From NCBI RefSeq assembly GCF_910585425.1, contig NZ_CAJUCP010000058.1, positions 1 through 35,356 of the forward strand: a DNA stretch of 35,356 bases. The letters run 5' to 3'. Under the pieces are notes generated by a model. That model was not told the origin of the DNA, searched no databases, and saw nothing but the letters and a program-made list of their open reading frames with translations. Shown here piece after piece: positions 33,808-35,356 of this stretch. A program made the translations under genes and the position numbers. How positions within the stretch are numbered: the stretch's first letter is position 1; each line of letters begins with the position of its first letter. This stretch comes from an uncultured Acetatifactor sp. (GTDB lineage: Bacteria; Bacillota; Clostridia; Lachnospirales; Lachnospiraceae).

Positions 33808-35356
33808 ATGGCGAGTGGTGTGGGTGTTGGGAATTATGATGCCTCCAGCATTACGGTGCTGGAGGGGCTGGAGGCTGTGCGGAAGAGGCCGGGGATGTAT
33901 ATCGGCAGCGTGTCCACGAAGGGGCTGAACCATCTGATTTATGAAATCGTGGACAATGCGGTGGATGAGCATCTGGCGGGGGTATGCGATACGATCCGGG
34001 TAGTGCTGGAGGCGGACGGGTCGGCTACGGTGATCGATAATGGGCGCGGGATTCCGGTGGGGATGCACGAGAAGGGAATCAGCGCGGAGCGGCTGGTCTT
34101 TACCACGCTCCATGCGGGGGGGAAGTTTGATAATTCAGCGTATAAGACCAGCGGGGGGCTGCACGGGGTGGGGTCTTCGGTGGTGAACGCGCTTTCCACC
34201 AGGTTGACCGTGACGGTCAAGACCGGCGGCTTTATCTATGAGGACAGGTATGAGCGGGGAAATCCGGTGGTGGAGCTTCAGGACGGGCTGCTTCCGGTGT
34301 TGGGGAAGACGAAGGAGTCGGGGACTACCATCAATTTCCTGCCGGACGATACGATTTTCGAGAAGACCCGGTTCAAGGAGGAGGATGTGAAGAGCCGTCT
34401 GCATGAGACGGCTTATCTGAATCCGAATCTGACGATCGTATTCGAGGACAGGCGGGGGGAAGCGCCGGAGACGGTGACGTTCCATGAGCCGGACGGGATC
34501 ACGGGCTTTGTGAAGGACATGAACAAGTCCCAGGAGGCGGTGCATGACATCGTCTATTTCAGCGGGGAGAGCGAGGGGATTTCCGTTGAGGTGGCTTTTC
34601 AGTACATCAATGAGTTCCATGAGAATGTGCTGGGGTTCTGCAACAATATATACAATTCCGAGGGCGGCACGCATCTGACGGGCTTTAAGACCATGTTCAC
34701 GAACGTCATCAATACATATGCGCGGAATCTGGGGATCCTGAAGGAGAAGGACACCAATTTCACGGGGGCGGACGTGCGTAACGGTATGACGGCGGTGGTG
34801 TCGATCAAGCACCCGGATCCCCGCTTCGAGGGGCAGACCAAGACGAAGCTGGACAATCAGGACGCGGCCAAGGTGGTGTCCAAGGTGACGGGTGAGGAGA
34901 TCGTGCATTTCTTCGACCGGAACCTGGAGACTTTGAAGAATGTCATCTCCTGCGCGGAGAAGGCGGCCAAGATTCGCAAGTCCGAGGAGCGGGCGAAGAC
35001 GAACATGCTGACGAAGCAGAAGTTCTCCTTCGACTCCAACGGGAAGCTGGCCAACTGCGAGTCCAAGACGCCCTCCCAGTGCGAGATTTTCATCGTGGAG
35101 GGGGATTCCGCCGGGGGCAGCGCGAAAATGGCCAGGAACCGCATGTTCCAGGCAATCCTGCCGATCCGGGGCAAAATCCTCAATGTGGAGAAGGCCAGCA
35201 TAGACAAGGTGCTGGCAAACGCGGAGATCAAGACCATGATCAACGCCTTCGGATGCGGGTTTTCCGAGGGGTACGGGAATGATTTCGATATCTCCAGGCT
35301 CCGCTATGACAAGATCATCATCATGGCGGATGCGGACGTGGACGGGGCCCATATCT
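33808..35356 (+). CDS. Type IIA DNA topoisomerase subunit B (GyrB/ParE family), 3' end missing
   Basis: ATP-binding subunit of gyrase or topoisomerase IV. 516 residues are present and the frame is still open at the window edge; the family is about 630-650. The GHKL ATPase elements are EIVDNAVDEHLAG, VIDNGRGIPV and YKTSGGLHGVGSSVVNALS. The TOPRIM metal site starts at IFIVEGDSAGGSAK and reaches MADADVDGAHI at the edge. Some motifs (QAILPIRGKILNVEKA) are closer to GyrB than to classical ParE. Distance from any dnaA-recF genes and the LexA box argue for a ParE-type role, since parEC is in the Bacillus SOS regulon. I therefore leave the symbol open. GAGAGGA precedes the ATG. Confidence 0.95.
   Translation, partial: MASGVGVGNYDASSITVLEGLEAVRKRPGMYIGSVSTKGLNHLIYEIVDNAVDEHLAGVCDTIRVVLEADGSATVIDNGRGIPVGMHEKGISAERLVFTTLHAGGKFDNSAYKTSGGLHGVGSSVVNALSTRLTVTVKTGGFIYEDRYERGNPVVELQDGLLPVLGKTKESGTTINFLPDDTIFEKTRFKEEDVKSRLHETAYLNPNLTIVFEDRRGEAPETVTFHEPDGITGFVKDMNKSQEAVHDIVYFSGESEGISVEVAFQYINEFHENVLGFCNNIYNSEGGTHLTGFKTMFTNVINTYARNLGILKEKDTNFTGADVRNGMTAVVSIKHPDPRFEGQTKTKLDNQDAAKVVSKVTGEEIVHFFDRNLETLKNVISCAEKAAKIRKSEERAKTNMLTKQKFSFDSNGKLANCESKTPSQCEIFIVEGDSAGGSAKMARNRMFQAILPIRGKILNVEKASIDKVLANAEIKTMINAFGCGFSEGYGNDFDISRLRYDKIIIMADADVDGAHI

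Noticed and set aside
1..35356. tRNA or rRNA genes, CRISPR arrays, insertion sequences, riboswitches
   Set aside because: None was seen by reading both strands; there are no transposase motifs, no CRISPR-like spaced repeats and no recognisable riboswitch core. A covariance-model scan would be decisive for small RNAs.

Overview
The window looks like a chromosomal segment of a high-GC member of the Firmicutes, most likely Lachnospiraceae. The support is inference from content: strong AGGAGG-type ribosome sites, a clostridial-type S21, ScpAB, a GerW/YtfJ sporulation-family protein next to a DUF2953 protein, an rpmB / yloU-fakA-recG block as in Bacillus, and a glycyl radical enzyme as expected of an anaerobe. 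No rRNA, tRNA, CRISPR array, transposase or phage gene was seen.

Left part (1-5.7 kb, + strand): rpsU with its own promoter and terminator; a D-Ala-D-Ala carboxypeptidase; a membrane-anchored metallophosphoesterase; the condensin partners scpA and scpB; and a second D-Ala-D-Ala carboxypeptidase.

Accessory catabolic block (5.75-16.85 kb): a YesM-type sensor kinase and an AraC-type response regulator run leftward. Divergent from them is a rightward set: a lipoprotein solute-binding protein, two ABC permeases, a Cys/Met-metabolism PLP enzyme, a glycyl-radical activating enzyme and a glycyl radical enzyme (GRE). The layout suggests that a substrate is sensed, imported and broken down by PLP and radical chemistry. 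The GRE lacks the usual Cys-x-Glu active-site pair and carries Cys-Gly-Cys-Asn-Trp at the aligned position. This block is the best candidate for an undescribed system.

Envelope and division block (16.9-25.3 kb): a secreted protein with three YPDL-type repeats followed by alternating beta-domain duplications; zapA; a U32 peptidase-family protein whose linkers have been expanded by three separate in-frame minisatellites; and an overlapping FtsW/RodA-type and class B PBP pair.

Right part (25.3-35.4 kb): a NUDIX hydrolase, an unrecognised 110-residue protein, a DUF2953 protein, a YtfJ/GerW protein, a 46-residue membrane peptide, rpmB on the minus strand, then yloU-like (Asp23), fakA, recG, a DegV/FakB-type fatty-acid-binding protein and the start of a GyrB/ParE-type topoisomerase subunit. 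The topoisomerase gene follows a near-perfect LexA (SOS) box. It runs off the right edge.
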